NCBI RefSeq assembly: GCF_000298195.1 | Contig: NZ_BAHC01000062.1 | Coordinates: forward strand, 1 to 64,000 | DNA: 64,000 nt | DNA from: Gordonia rhizosphera NBRC 16068 | GTDB lineage: Bacteria > Actinomycetota > Actinomycetes > Mycobacteriales > Mycobacteriaceae | Direction of reading: 5' to 3' | Shown: positions 9,745 through 18,867 of the stretch, one piece after another | Position numbering within the stretch: position 1 is the stretch's first letter | How the letters are laid out: each line of letters begins with the position of its first letter | Notes under the pieces: model-generated | Seen by the model: the letters and a program-made list of their open reading frames with translations, nothing else | The model's database searches: none | What the model was told of the DNA's origin: nothing | Program-made: the position numbers and the translations under genes

Positions 9745-11181
9745 TCAGTGGTGATCCGAGGAGTATTCGACCTCATCGAGGTCGAGATCGGCCGGACCGC
9801 CCGCCTCGATCGGATCGGAGACTCCGACGCCGTCCGGCTCGTCGCCGGCCGGTTCCTCGATCTCGTCGGTTTCCCAGTCGGCGTCGCCGTAGTCGTACTC
9901 GTCGTCGCGGTCGTCGTACTCGTCGGTGAGGTAGTCGTCTGCATAGCCGTACTCGTCGAGGTCGTCGTCGAACTCGTCGACGCCGAACCGACGGGCCGCC
10001 CGCGTCGACGGCAGGACGCCGTAGACGAGTGCCACGACCAGTCCCACGACGACGATCCAGCCGAGCGTGAAGACCCCGAGGGTCGGGACGGTGATGCGGG
10101 CGTCGCCGAATTCACCGAGTGCGCCGCCGGCCATGGTGGCGAGCAGCACCATCGTCGAGGCGGCGACCGCACCCGCGACGGCGACCGATCGGACGTTCGC
10201 CAGCGGATCGAGGTCGCGGCAACGCACGGCCACCACCACCGCGATCGCCAACGGGATACCGAAGCCGATGACGCCCCACGTACCCAGGCCCGACTCCGGC
10301 AACAGGCCGAGGATCGGCAGCGGTGGGAGCGGACCGGCCTGGACGTCGAGGAGGTCCACGGAGGCCGTACCGATGTGGACGTCGGTACCGATGAGGATGC
10401 CGGCGGCACCGACCACGAGATTCGGCAGATACAACACCGACAGTCCGGTCAGCCCGAGGTAACCGTCGAAGTCGTGACCGCCTGCGATCAGCTCACCGAT
10501 GACGTCCCAGCGTTGCACGATCCGGACCACGACGACCACGGCACCGCAGGTGAGCAGCGCGACCACGGCGATGGCGCCGCCGCGGACCCCGCGACGCACC
10601 GATCGTGGGACGCCGAAACGTTCATAGCAGTCACGGCGTCGACTCCACAGGATTCCGAGCGCCGCGGCGCCGCCGTGGATGCCGAGGGTGTAGGCGAATG
10701 CGGTCAGCGGCAGTGGGCTCTGGATCGGCAGCACCGACGATCCGTCCATGATCACCGCCAACGAGAGCGCGGTGATGAGCATCGGCCCGCCGATCGCGGA
10801 GCAGAAGACCGCGATCAACTCGGCGCCCGAGCGTTTCGATGCGGCCGCGGACGCGGCCATGCGGGCGGAGGCGGCGCCGATGATCAGGGTCGGCAGGAGC
10901 GGGAGCACCCCGATCGTGACACCGCTGATGGTGACCGGGACCTGATGGATGGCCAGCCACACGGCGCCGGTTGCGGGCCCGACCCCTGCGATCCCGCTGC
11001 CCGCGAGGAGCAGCACGGACAACACGACGAGCACCGACACCACGAGCGTGATCATCGGAACCGCGAACGCGACGACGACCAGCGCCCGCGCGGAGCCGTC
11101 GACCATCGAGCGTTGGGCACGGCTGAGTCGCCGCACCTGACGCAGGCGCGACGCGAGGTTGTCGGCAGTTGGCGAGGACAT
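9745..11181 (-). CDS. DUF6350 polytopic membrane protein (Rv0955-like)
   Basis: A 478-residue protein with about ten hydrophobic segments from residue ~30 to ~390 and a strongly acidic, Asp/Tyr-rich cytosolic tail (EYGYADDYLTDEYDD type). Start set at ATG 11181 (MSSPTADNLASRL); a TTG eight codons upstream is less likely. Known: homologues sit directly upstream of purN in Mycobacteriales and are annotated DUF6350, with no defined function. The conserved linkage with purine genes may only reflect shared ancestry of the locus. The acidic tail may vary between species. Confidence 0.82.
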   Translation of the reverse strand: MSSPTADNLASRLRQVRRLSRAQRSMVDGSARALVVVAFAVPMITLVVSVLVVLSVLLLAGSGIAGVGPATGAVWLAIHQVPVTISGVTIGVLPLLPTLIIGAASARMAASAAASKRSGAELIAVFCSAIGGPMLITALSLAVIMDGSSVLPIQSPLPLTAFAYTLGIHGGAAALGILWSRRRDCYERFGVPRSVRRGVRGGAIAVVALLTCGAVVVVVRIVQRWDVIGELIAGGHDFDGYLGLTGLSVLYLPNLVVGAAGILIGTDVHIGTASVDLLDVQAGPLPPLPILGLLPESGLGTWGVIGFGIPLAIAVVVAVRCRDLDPLANVRSVAVAGAVAASTMVLLATMAGGALGEFGDARITVPTLGVFTLGWIVVVGLVVALVYGVLPSTRAARRFGVDEFDDDLDEYGYADDYLTDEYDDRDDEYDYGDADWETDEIEEPAGDEPDGVGVSDPIEAGGPADLDLDEVEYSSDHH

Positions 11182-11292
11182 CGCTACGAGCCTGACACGC
11201 CACAACCGTCACACCCGGCAGACGCGCCGCGCCAACCTCAGAAAGCGACATGCGTCGCAGGGACGCCGCATGCTGCGCCGGTCCCCTCCGAC

Positions 11293-11328
11293 GCGAACGC
11301 CCCGCCGACGACTCGGCGGGGCGTTCGC
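11293..11328 (-). terminator. Perfect 16-bp hairpin after the 34-kDa-antigen-like gene
   Basis: Arms 11293-11308 and 11313-11328 (GCGAACGCCCCGCCGA and its exact complement) enclose a 4-base loop, starting 22 bases past the stop at 11350. There is no T-tract, as is common for actinobacterial intrinsic terminators. Confidence 0.75.
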
Positions 11329-11349
11329 GGTGACCTGCGGTCGCGGGCG

Positions 11350-12546
11350 TCACTGCCCGGTCGGCGGCTCCGACTTCTTGAACGCCGTGGTGGCGTCGTG
11401 ACTCTTCTCGGCCGACGATCCGGTGTTCTCGGCGGTGTAGCCGGCCGAGGAGGAGCTGTCGGTCGTCCCCGCCGTCGGCGTGTAGCCGGCCGCCGACGGC
11501 GACGAGGACGACGATCCGTAGGCGCTGTACGGCGACGACGCGGTCGAACTCGCACTGCCGGTCGAACTCGCGCTGCCGTAGGTGCTGCCGTACTTGTCCA
11601 GGTAGGAGGTGGACGGCGACTGCGTCTGCGCCCCGCTCGCGGCCTGGGCATCACCGTAGGCCGACGACGTCACCTGGGTGTCGGGCGCCGCGGCCGGAGC
11701 CTGCGGCTGCACCTGGGTCGGTGCGGCGGCGGTCGCGGTCGCGGCGCTTGCCGTCGCGGCTTCGGCGCCCGGCGCCACCTTGACCTTCTCCGCGGCGACG
11801 AACAGCCAGAACACCGAGAGAGCCGCGACGATCAGCGCCAGGGTCAGCTGGGCGTAGTCGATGCCCGCGTTGGAGATGAAACGCGAACTCTGGGCGGCGG
11901 TGTGGATGACCGCGTACAGGTCGAGAATCGCGGTCGAGACCGCGGCGGCCGCGATCACCGGCACCGACACCTTCGACTCGACGAACCGGGCCAGTGTCAG
12001 CAGCGCCAGCACCGCCACGAACGCCATCGACAGCAGGAAGCTCCCGAGGTTCCAGAAGCTCACGATCACGTCGGTGGCCGCGACCAGGGTGACGCCGATC
12101 GCCAGCATGTCACCGATGTTGGCCGGCAACCCCTGGCTCGCCGGCTTGGGGGCCGTGTAGCCGTACTGTCCGTAGCCCTGCGGATATTGCTGACCGTAGC
12201 CCTGCGGGTACAGCTGGCCATAACCCTGTTGACCGCTCGCCTGGCCATAACCCTGCTGGCCACTCGGCTGGCCGTAGCCCTGCTGGCCACTCGGCTGTCC
12301 ATAGCCTTGCTGACCACTCGGCTGTCCATAGCTCTGCTGGCCGTATCCCGGCTGACCGTAGCTCTGTTGGCCCGGCTGACCGTAGCCCTGTTGGCCCGGC
12401 TGACCGTAGCCCTGTTGGCCCTGCTGGCCATATCCCTGTTGGCCATAGCCCTGCTGGCCGTAGCCGCCGGACTCCTGCTGGCCGGACTGCGGGTAACCGC
12501 CGTACTGGCCGTAGCCCTGCTGCCCGGATCCCGGTTGGTAAGTCAT
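11350..12546 (-). CDS. 34-kDa antigen-like DUF5336 membrane protein with Gly/Gln/Tyr repeat tail
   Basis: A 398-residue homologue of the mycobacterial 34-kDa antigenic protein (Rv0954 family, DUF5336). Domains: residues 1-~128 are a low-complexity tail built of [18 protein letters not shown] repeats; ~135-260 hold four hydrophobic helices ([18 protein letters not shown] is the first); ~265-398 are an Ala/Ser/Thr-rich tail. Start ATG 12546 with AGGAGA upstream. A strong hairpin terminator follows. Known: function not established. The Gly/Gln/Tyr tail is prion-like in composition, and its DNA is repetitive (about 12180-12530), so repeat number may vary between strains. Confidence 0.85.
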   Translation of the reverse strand: MTYQPGSGQQGYGQYGGYPQSGQQESGGYGQQGYGQQGYGQQGQQGYGQPGQQGYGQPGQQSYGQPGYGQQSYGQPSGQQGYGQPSGQQGYGQPSGQQGYGQASGQQGYGQLYPQGYGQQYPQGYGQYGYTAPKPASQGLPANIGDMLAIGVTLVAATDVIVSFWNLGSFLLSMAFVAVLALLTLARFVESKVSVPVIAAAAVSTAILDLYAVIHTAAQSSRFISNAGIDYAQLTLALIVAALSVFWLFVAAEKVKVAPGAEAATASAATATAAAPTQVQPQAPAAAPDTQVTSSAYGDAQAASGAQTQSPSTSYLDKYGSTYGSASSTGSASSTASSPYSAYGSSSSSPSAAGYTPTAGTTDSSSSAGYTAENTGSSAEKSHDATTAFKKSEPPTGQ

Positions 12547-12659
12547 CGGATCTCCTGCTCAGTCGTCTCGCCCCCACATGAGCGCATGTAGCCGCGCCCA
12601 ACGCTACAGGTTCCCTGCCGGAATTCTCGGTGCGGGCTCGTGGGGTCCAACCTCCACAG

Positions 12660-14651
12660 TTACCAGCGATGAGCCGTCCCCTGCTGCGCGTACCACGCGA
12701 TCAGGTCATAGTCGTCGACGGACTTGGGGTCGACGTTGACCTCGGCCCGCCCTGCGAGGATGCCGGTGACGGGAACCTCCAGCTTCTTGCCGGTACGCGT
12801 GTGCGGGATGCCGGGCGCCTCGATGATCTCGTCGGGCACGTGCCGTGGCGACAGCCTCCAACGCACTTCAGCGGCGACACGGGTGCGCAGCTCGTCATCG
12901 AGCCTCGCCCCCGGGACCAGCGTGACGAACAGAGGCATCCAGTAGGCGCCGCCGGGCCCGTCGACACCGAGCACGAAGGCCTCGGCGATCTCGTCGATAC
13001 CTTCGACGACCTCATAGATGTCGGCCGATCCCATCCGGATACCGTGCCGGTTGAGGGTGGCATCGCTGCGTCCGTGAATGATCAACGAGCCGCGGTCGGT
13101 GACCGTGACCCAATCCCCGTGCCGCCACACCGGCCGCGGCGGCGGGTTCTGCCATTCATGATCGAAGTAGGCGGCCCGATACCGGGCGCCGTCGGCGTCG
13201 TTCCAGAACGAAACCGGCATCGACGGCATCGGTTCCGTGATGACCATTTCCCCCACCTCGCCGACCAGCGGGGTGCGGTCGGGCGCCCAGCTCTCCAGGG
13301 CGACCCCGAGATAGCGCACCGACAGTTCGCCGGCCACCACCGGCACCCCGGTCGAACCGCCGGCGAAGGCGGTGACGACGTCGGTGCCGCCGCTGATCGA
13401 CGAAATCGGCAGCCCCGATTTCACGTTGTCGTCGACCCAGGTGAACAGGTCCGCGGCCAGGGTGGAGCCGGTACTGCCCAGGGTGCGCAGCGCCGAAAGG
13501 TCGTGGTCGGTACCGGGCGCGAGATTCGCCTTGCGGGAGGCCTGCAGCTGACCCGGGCTGGTGCCGAAGTAGGTGACGCCCTCGGATTCGACGATCTGCC
13601 ACAGCCGGTCGGCGTCGGGGTACAGAGGTGAGCCGCTGTAACAGACGATCCGTGCGCCGCAGAGCAATCCGGCGACCTGGAAGTTCCACATCATCCAGCT
13701 CAGCGCGGTCTGCCAGAAGAACACGTCGTCGGGACCCAGATCGCCGTGGAGCCCGGCCGCCTTGAGATGTTCGACGACGACCCCGCCGTGACCGTGCACG
13801 ATCCCCTTGGGCCTACCGGTGGTGCCCGAGCTGAACAACACCCACAGCGGGTGGTCGAAGGCCACCGACGCCGGCTCGATCGGTGGGCCTGCCGCTGCGA
13901 CCGCATCGGGGTAGGCAATCCGCCGCACCCCCGACGTTCCGTCGGCAGCCGTGTCGGTCTTCTCGCCGACCACGACGTGCGCCACCAGCTCTGGCAGCAG
14001 GAGGGCCAGTTCGCCGCTGTCGGCGGACTTGTCGACCGATTTGCCGTTGTAGTGGTAGCCCTGCGCGCTCACCAGCACCTTCGGCGACAGTTGAGCGAGC
14101 CGCCCGGCGGCACCCTCGGGGGCGTAGTCCTGTCCGCAGCCCGACCAGATCGCGCCCACATGGGCGGTGCCGAGGAAGGCGATCACCGCCTCCGGGATGT
14201 CGGGCAGATATGCGGCGACGACGTCACCCTGGCCGACACCGAGCCCGGTCAGGGTCCTGGCGAATCCCGCCACCAGTGCGGGCAGGTCCGACCAGGCGAT
14301 CTCGGTGCGGTCACCGGTCTCGTCGATCCCCACGATCGCCGCGCCGGGGCGCTGCGCGTGACGCAGGATCGCCGACACATAGTTGAGGCGTACCCGCGGA
14401 AACCACTTCGCGCCCGGCATGGTGGAGTCGGCGAGGATGTCGGCGTCTCCGGCGATCGGGCGGCCGTCGGTGGTCTCGGCGATGTCGTCGAGCCGGTAGA
14501 AATCCCATACCGCATGCCAAAATCCGGCGGGCTCGTCGACCGACCAGCGCCACAACGCGTCGTAGTCTGCGAGCGGGCGCCCCGACCGGCTCCGGGCGAG
14601 CTCGGTGAACGACGCCATCTGGGTGTCGGCTGGGTCCTCTTCAGTTGTCAC
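12660..14651 (-). CDS. aacS: Acetoacetyl-CoA synthetase
   Basis: Activates acetoacetate with ATP and CoA to acetoacetyl-CoA. Visible: an N-terminal ACAS-type domain (WSVDEPAGFWHAVWDFY), the P-loop SSGTTGRPKGIVHGHGG, the AacS-typical SGGTDVVTAFAGG, and the A8-A10 region with HGRSDATLNRHGIRMGS and RTGKKLEVPV. About 663 residues from GTG 14651 (652 from ATG 14618; AAGAGGA lies well upstream of the latter), as expected for AacS. Last gene of the seven-gene operon; the preceding stop is 13 bp away. In context it converts the acetoacetate made by the HMG-CoA lyase step, a job done by ScoAB in the corresponding M. tuberculosis cluster. Confidence 0.93.
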   Translation of the reverse strand: MTTEEDPADTQMASFTELARSRSGRPLADYDALWRWSVDEPAGFWHAVWDFYRLDDIAETTDGRPIAGDADILADSTMPGAKWFPRVRLNYVSAILRHAQRPGAAIVGIDETGDRTEIAWSDLPALVAGFARTLTGLGVGQGDVVAAYLPDIPEAVIAFLGTAHVGAIWSGCGQDYAPEGAAGRLAQLSPKVLVSAQGYHYNGKSVDKSADSGELALLLPELVAHVVVGEKTDTAADGTSGVRRIAYPDAVAAAGPPIEPASVAFDHPLWVLFSSGTTGRPKGIVHGHGGVVVEHLKAAGLHGDLGPDDVFFWQTALSWMMWNFQVAGLLCGARIVCYSGSPLYPDADRLWQIVESEGVTYFGTSPGQLQASRKANLAPGTDHDLSALRTLGSTGSTLAADLFTWVDDNVKSGLPISSISGGTDVVTAFAGGSTGVPVVAGELSVRYLGVALESWAPDRTPLVGEVGEMVITEPMPSMPVSFWNDADGARYRAAYFDHEWQNPPPRPVWRHGDWVTVTDRGSLIIHGRSDATLNRHGIRMGSADIYEVVEGIDEIAEAFVLGVDGPGGAYWMPLFVTLVPGARLDDELRTRVAAEVRWRLSPRHVPDEIIEAPGIPHTRTGKKLEVPVTGILAGRAEVNVDPKSVDDYDLIAWYAQQGTAHRW

Positions 14652-14664
14652 TGGTGAAAACCGC

Positions 14665-16296
14665 TCACAGGCCCAGGATCTCGACGGACTCGGCACGCAT
14701 CTGCACCTTGCGGACCTTACCCGTCACGGTCATCGGGAAGTCCTTGACGACATGCACATAACGCGGGATCTTGTGACGGGCGATCTTGCCGGTGGCGAAC
14801 TCCCGCAGGTCGTCCTCGGTGAAATCGCTGACCCCGTCACGCAGCCGCACCCACGCCATCAACTCCTCCCCGTACTTCGCGTCCGGCACCCCGATCACCT
14901 GGGCGTCGAGGATGTCGGGGTGGGTGTAGAGGAACTCCTCGATCTCGCGAGGGTAGATGTTCTCGCCGCCGCGGATCACCATGTCCTTGATCCGGCCGGT
15001 GATGCGGACATACCCGTTGTCGTCCATCACGGCGAGGTCACCGGTGTGCATCCACCCGTCGGTGTCGATGGCCTCGGCGGTCTTCTCCGGCTGGTTCCAG
15101 TAGCCCTTCATCACCGAGTAGCCGCGGGTGCAGAACTCGCCGGTTTCACCGCGACGCAACGTCTCCCCGGTCGCCGGATCGACGACCTTGATCTCGAGGT
15201 GCGGTCCCACGCGTCCGACGGTCCCGACCCGCAGCTCCAACGGATCGTCGATACGCGTCTGTGTGGACACCGGCGACGTCTCGGTCATGCCGTAGCAGAT
15301 GGAGACCTCGCGCATGTGCATCCGGTCGACGACCTGCCGCATCGTGTGTTCGGGACAGGGCGATCCGGCCATGATCCCTGTGCGCAGGCTCGACAGATCG
15401 TAATCGCTTGCGTCTCCGTGGCTGTCGAGGAGGGCGAGTTCGGCGATGAACATCGTCGGTACCCCGTAGAGACTGGTGCAGCGGTATTCCGACACCGCGC
15501 GCAGCGTGGCCGCGGGATCGAATGCGGGGGCCGGGATGACCATGGCCGCACCGTGACTGGTCGCCGCCAGATTGCCCATCACCATGCCGAAGCAGTGGTA
15601 GAACGGCACCGGCAGACAGATCCGGTCGGCGTCGGTGTAGTTGATCAGCTCGCCGACGAGGTAGCCGTTGTTGGCGATGTTGCGGTGGGTCAGGGTGGCA
15701 CCCTTGGGGAATCCTGTGGTGCCGGAGGTGTACTGAATGTTGATCGGGTCGTCGGGGGTCAACGACGCGCCGATCTCGGCCACCCGGGCCAGTTCGTCGG
15801 CGGTCGGGTCGGCGAGCAGCGCGGTCCACTCGGGGGCCTCGAACAGGACGACCTCACGCAGGTCGGGGCAGTTCGGCCGGGCCTCGGCCAACATCGACGC
15901 GTAGGCGGAGTCCTTGAAGCGCTCGGCCGCGAAGACGAAACCGATCTCCGACTGGCCGAGTGCGTACTCGATCTCGTTCTGCCGGTATGCGGGGTTGAGA
16001 TTGACCAGAATGGCACCGATCTCGGCGGTCGCATACTGGGTGAGCACCCATTCGAAACGGTTGGGTGCCCACAGCCCGACCCGGTCACCGGTCGTGACTC
16101 CAAGCCGCAGCAGGCCGGCCGCCAGGGCACGAACATCCCGGTGGAACTCGGTGTAGGTCCACTGTCGTCCGGCGGCCGCGTCGATGAGAGCCACATTGTC
16201 GCCGTAGTTCTCGACGGTCCGCGCCAGCGTTGCGCCGATGGTCTCACTCAGCAGTGCCGGGGTGTCCTCGCCGACGGCATAGGCAAGTTCGGTCAT
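14665..16296 (-). CDS. Acyl-CoA synthetase, FadD35/ACSF2-like
   Basis: A 543-residue AMP-forming acyl-CoA ligase. Visible: [11 protein letters not shown] at 189-199, [10 protein letters not shown] as the A5 motif, [21 protein letters not shown] (A7-A8) and [13 protein letters not shown] with the catalytic C-terminal Lys. Known: the closest functional class by sequence style is FadD35/ACSF2, which activates medium- or branched-chain acids; fadD35 lies in the orthologous M. tuberculosis leucine cluster (Rv2505c). Here it probably activates isovalerate or related branched acids for the operon. It starts 44 bp after citE and is followed by aacS. Confidence 0.88.
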   Translation of the reverse strand: MTELAYAVGEDTPALLSETIGATLARTVENYGDNVALIDAAAGRQWTYTEFHRDVRALAAGLLRLGVTTGDRVGLWAPNRFEWVLTQYATAEIGAILVNLNPAYRQNEIEYALGQSEIGFVFAAERFKDSAYASMLAEARPNCPDLREVVLFEAPEWTALLADPTADELARVAEIGASLTPDDPINIQYTSGTTGFPKGATLTHRNIANNGYLVGELINYTDADRICLPVPFYHCFGMVMGNLAATSHGAAMVIPAPAFDPAATLRAVSEYRCTSLYGVPTMFIAELALLDSHGDASDYDLSSLRTGIMAGSPCPEHTMRQVVDRMHMREVSICYGMTETSPVSTQTRIDDPLELRVGTVGRVGPHLEIKVVDPATGETLRRGETGEFCTRGYSVMKGYWNQPEKTAEAIDTDGWMHTGDLAVMDDNGYVRITGRIKDMVIRGGENIYPREIEEFLYTHPDILDAQVIGVPDAKYGEELMAWVRLRDGVSDFTEDDLREFATGKIARHKIPRYVHVVKDFPMTVTGKVRKVQMRAESVEILGL

Positions 16297-16340
16297 GTCT
16301 TACTCCGGTTTCTCCATGTCGTTGTTGCCGAATGGTCAGG

Positions 16341-17240
16341 TCAGGTCTGGTCGGGCGTCGCGTTGTCGCCCACCGGAACGTCCAGGGCGGCAACGGCTCT
16401 CGCGAGCACCACCTCCGCCTGACGCAGCACCGGGCCGTCGATCATCTGGCCTTCGAGACTGAACACGCTGCCATGGTGAGCCTCGGATCCCTCGACGACC
16501 TTACGCGCCCAGTCGATTTCGTCCTCCGATGGTCGGTATCCGTCCCGGATGTAGGGCACCTGGGACGGGTGGATACACGCGGTCGCGGTGTAGCCAACTG
16601 CGACCGCGTCACGCACCTCGGCGATCAGCCCCGCGGTGTCGTTGATGTCGATGTGTACCGAGTCGACTGCGAATTTGTCGTGCGCGGCGGCCGCGATCCG
16701 GGTCAGTGATCGCACATAGCGGGCGACCTCACGGTACTCGCCGGGCCGGATCTCGTCGGGGCCGAATCGGCTGGACTTGCCGCCCAGGCCGGCGACGAGG
16801 TCCTCGGCGCCCCACATCAGTCCGATGCAGTTGACCGCGGAGGCGATCTCGTGGGCTCGGGTCGCGCCGAGCGGTGTCTCGATGAGCGCGATGGTCTGCA
16901 ACGCGGTCGCGATGATGGAGTCGGGGTCCTCGGCCTTGGCCTGCATCACCACGCGATAGTTGGTGTCGGCGATGGCGGCCAGGTCGCGCCGGTAGTCGCC
17001 GGTGCCGGACGGATTGATCCGCACGATGGCGCGGTCGGGATCAATCGGGTGGGCGATGAGGGCCTCTCGGGCCGCTACGCGGTTCTCGGGGGAAACCGCG
17101 TCCTCGAGGTCGAGGATCACCACGTCGGCGCGGTCGAGCGCCTTCTGATATCGCTCGGGCCGGTCGGCCGGACAGAACAACAGTGCAGGTCCGGGCGGTG
17201 TCCACGCGTTGGCGAGTTTCTGGGGGTTGGAAGGCATCAC
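16341..17240 (-). CDS. CitE-like beta-hydroxyacyl-CoA lyase (HpcH/HpaI family)
   Basis: A 299-residue TIM-barrel lyase of the CitE/HpcH family (Rv2498c-like). Visible: LLFCPADRPERYQKAL start, VVILDLEDAV with the metal-binding Glu/Asp, RINPSGTGDYRRDL, and LIETPLGA. Known: Rv2498c has been described as a stereospecific HMG-CoA/citramalyl-CoA lyase that serves leucine and itaconate breakdown; the same role, HMG-CoA to acetyl-CoA + acetoacetate, fits this operon, which has no HMGL-type lyase. The GTG at 17240 overlaps the maoC stop by one base; ATG 17237 is the alternative start. Confidence 0.88.
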   Translation of the reverse strand: MMPSNPQKLANAWTPPGPALLFCPADRPERYQKALDRADVVILDLEDAVSPENRVAAREALIAHPIDPDRAIVRINPSGTGDYRRDLAAIADTNYRVVMQAKAEDPDSIIATALQTIALIETPLGATRAHEIASAVNCIGLMWGAEDLVAGLGGKSSRFGPDEIRPGEYREVARYVRSLTRIAAAAHDKFAVDSVHIDINDTAGLIAEVRDAVAVGYTATACIHPSQVPYIRDGYRPSEDEIDWARKVVEGSEAHHGSVFSLEGQMIDGPVLRQAEVVLARAVAALDVPVGDNATPDQT

Positions 17241-17725
17241 TATCCCACTGGGTCTTTACGCACCAGCGTGGCCCGCGCGGCCCGCGCGACGACCTCGCCG
17301 TGCTGGTTTCGTCCGATGTGGGTCAAGTTCACCACACCTTCACCCGGTCGCGACTTCGATTCACGCTTGCCGGTGCACTCGGTCTCGGCGTAGAGCGTGT
17401 CGCCCGCGAACAGCGGTGCGGGGAACGCGACCTCACTGAACCCGAGGTTGGCGACCAGGGTGCCCTGGGTGAGCTGGGAGACCGACAGCCCGACGATCGT
17501 CGACAGCGTGAACATCGAGTTGATGAGACGTTGTCCGCCGAAGCCGGGTTGTTGGGCCGACCAGGCGGCGTCGAGGTGCAGCGCCTGGGTGTTCATGGTG
17601 AGCGTGGTGAACAGAACGTTGTCGGCCTCGGTGACGGTGCGGCCCGGGCGGTGCTCGTAGACGGTGCCCTCGTCGAACTCCTCGAACCACAGGCCGCGCT
17701 GCACGACCCGGATCGCCTCGCTCAT
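17240..17725 (-). CDS. MaoC-family enoyl-CoA hydratase
   Basis: A 161-residue hot-dog-fold hydratase (Rv2499c-like). Visible: RTVTEADNVLFTTLTMN followed by TQALHLD, the hydratase-2 motif in the mesaconyl/itaconyl-CoA hydratase form, where the usual Gly-Asp before the Asn-Pro is Met-Asn. Known: Rv2499c-type enzymes hydrate itaconyl-CoA or 3-methylglutaconyl-CoA with R-specificity. Here it most likely turns 3-methylglutaconyl-CoA into the HMG-CoA cleaved by the CitE-like lyase. Four-base overlap with fadE upstream and one-base overlap with citE downstream. Confidence 0.87.
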   Translation of the reverse strand: MSEAIRVVQRGLWFEEFDEGTVYEHRPGRTVTEADNVLFTTLTMNTQALHLDAAWSAQQPGFGGQRLINSMFTLSTIVGLSVSQLTQGTLVANLGFSEVAFPAPLFAGDTLYAETECTGKRESKSRPGEGVVNLTHIGRNQHGEVVARAARATLVRKDPVG

Positions 17726-18867
17726 GCGAACCCCAGTTCCCGCGCGATCAGCATCAGCTGGACCTCGGTGGTGCCCTCGCCGATCTCGAGGATCTTGGAG
17801 TCGCGGTAGTGGCGGGCGACCGGATACTCGTTCATGAAGCCGTAGCCGCCGTGGATCTGCGTCGCCATCCGCGCGTTGTCCATCGCCGCCTCGCTGGCGA
17901 TCATCTTGGCGATCGACGCCTCCTTCTTGAATGGTTTGCCGGCCAGCATCTTGGCCGCCGCGTCGTAGTAGGCGGTGCGCGCGACGTGGGCGCGGGCCTC
18001 CATACGGGCGATCGCGAACGACACTGACTGGTATTCGCCGATCGGTTTGCCGAACGACTGACGCTCCTTGGCGTACTTGACGCTCTCGTCGACACAGCCC
18101 TGCGCGGCGCCGGTGGCCAGCGCGGCGATCGCGATGCGCCCCTCGTCGAGGATCGACAAGAAGTTCGCGTAGCCGCGTCCCCGCTCACCGAGAAGGTTCT
18201 CGGCCGGCACCCGGGCGTCGGTGAAGGTCAACGGATGGGTGTCCGAGGCATTCCAGCCGACCTTGTTGTAGGCGGGTTCGGCGGTGAAACCGGGAGTGTC
18301 GGACGGCACGATGATCGTGGAGATCTCCTTGCGGCCGTTCTCCTTCGTACCGGTGACGGCCGTGACGGTCACCAGCGAGGTGATGTCGGTGCCGGAGTTG
18401 GTGATGAACTGCTTGGCGCCGTTGACGATCCACGAATCGCCGTCGTCCTTCGCAGTGGTCGCCGTCGCGCCTGCATCCGAACCCGCGCCCGGCTCGGTGA
18501 GACCGAATCCGGCCAGTGCGCGGCCCGCCGTCAGGTCGGGCAGCCACCGCTGCTTCTGTTCCTCGGTGCCGTACTTGTAGATGGGCATGGCGCCGAGACC
18601 GACACCTGCCTCGAGCGTGATGGCCACCGACTGGTCCACCTTGCCGAGTTCCTCGAGCGCGAGCGCGAGCGCGAAGTAGTCGCCACCCATGCCGCCGTAC
18701 TCTTCGGAGAAGGGCAGCCCGAACAGGCCCATCTTGCCCATCTGAGCGACGACCTCGTACGGGAAGCTGTGTTCGGCATCGTGTTTCGCCGCGACCGGCG
18801 CGACCACCTGCTGGGCGAAGTCACGCACGGACGCGATGAGGTCGGTGTACTCCTGACTGAGTTCCAT
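17722..18867 (-). CDS. Acyl-CoA dehydrogenase, FadE19-like
   Basis: A 381-residue FAD-dependent acyl-CoA dehydrogenase. Visible: GFGLTEPGAGSDAGAT (FAD/substrate signature) and the C-terminal QIHGGYGFMNEYPVARHYRD. IGEGTTEVQ carries a Glu at the position of the catalytic base of MCAD; isovaleryl-CoA dehydrogenases often lack it and use another Glu, so the exact substrate (isovaleryl-, 2-methylbutyryl- or isobutyryl-CoA) is open. Full length. Coupled to accA1 upstream (TGATG) and maoC downstream (ATGA). Operon context favours isovaleryl-CoA oxidation. Confidence 0.92.
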   Translation of the reverse strand: MELSQEYTDLIASVRDFAQQVVAPVAAKHDAEHSFPYEVVAQMGKMGLFGLPFSEEYGGMGGDYFALALALEELGKVDQSVAITLEAGVGLGAMPIYKYGTEEQKQRWLPDLTAGRALAGFGLTEPGAGSDAGATATTAKDDGDSWIVNGAKQFITNSGTDITSLVTVTAVTGTKENGRKEISTIIVPSDTPGFTAEPAYNKVGWNASDTHPLTFTDARVPAENLLGERGRGYANFLSILDEGRIAIAALATGAAQGCVDESVKYAKERQSFGKPIGEYQSVSFAIARMEARAHVARTAYYDAAAKMLAGKPFKKEASIAKMIASEAAMDNARMATQIHGGYGFMNEYPVARHYRDSKILEIGEGTTEVQLMLIARELGFA

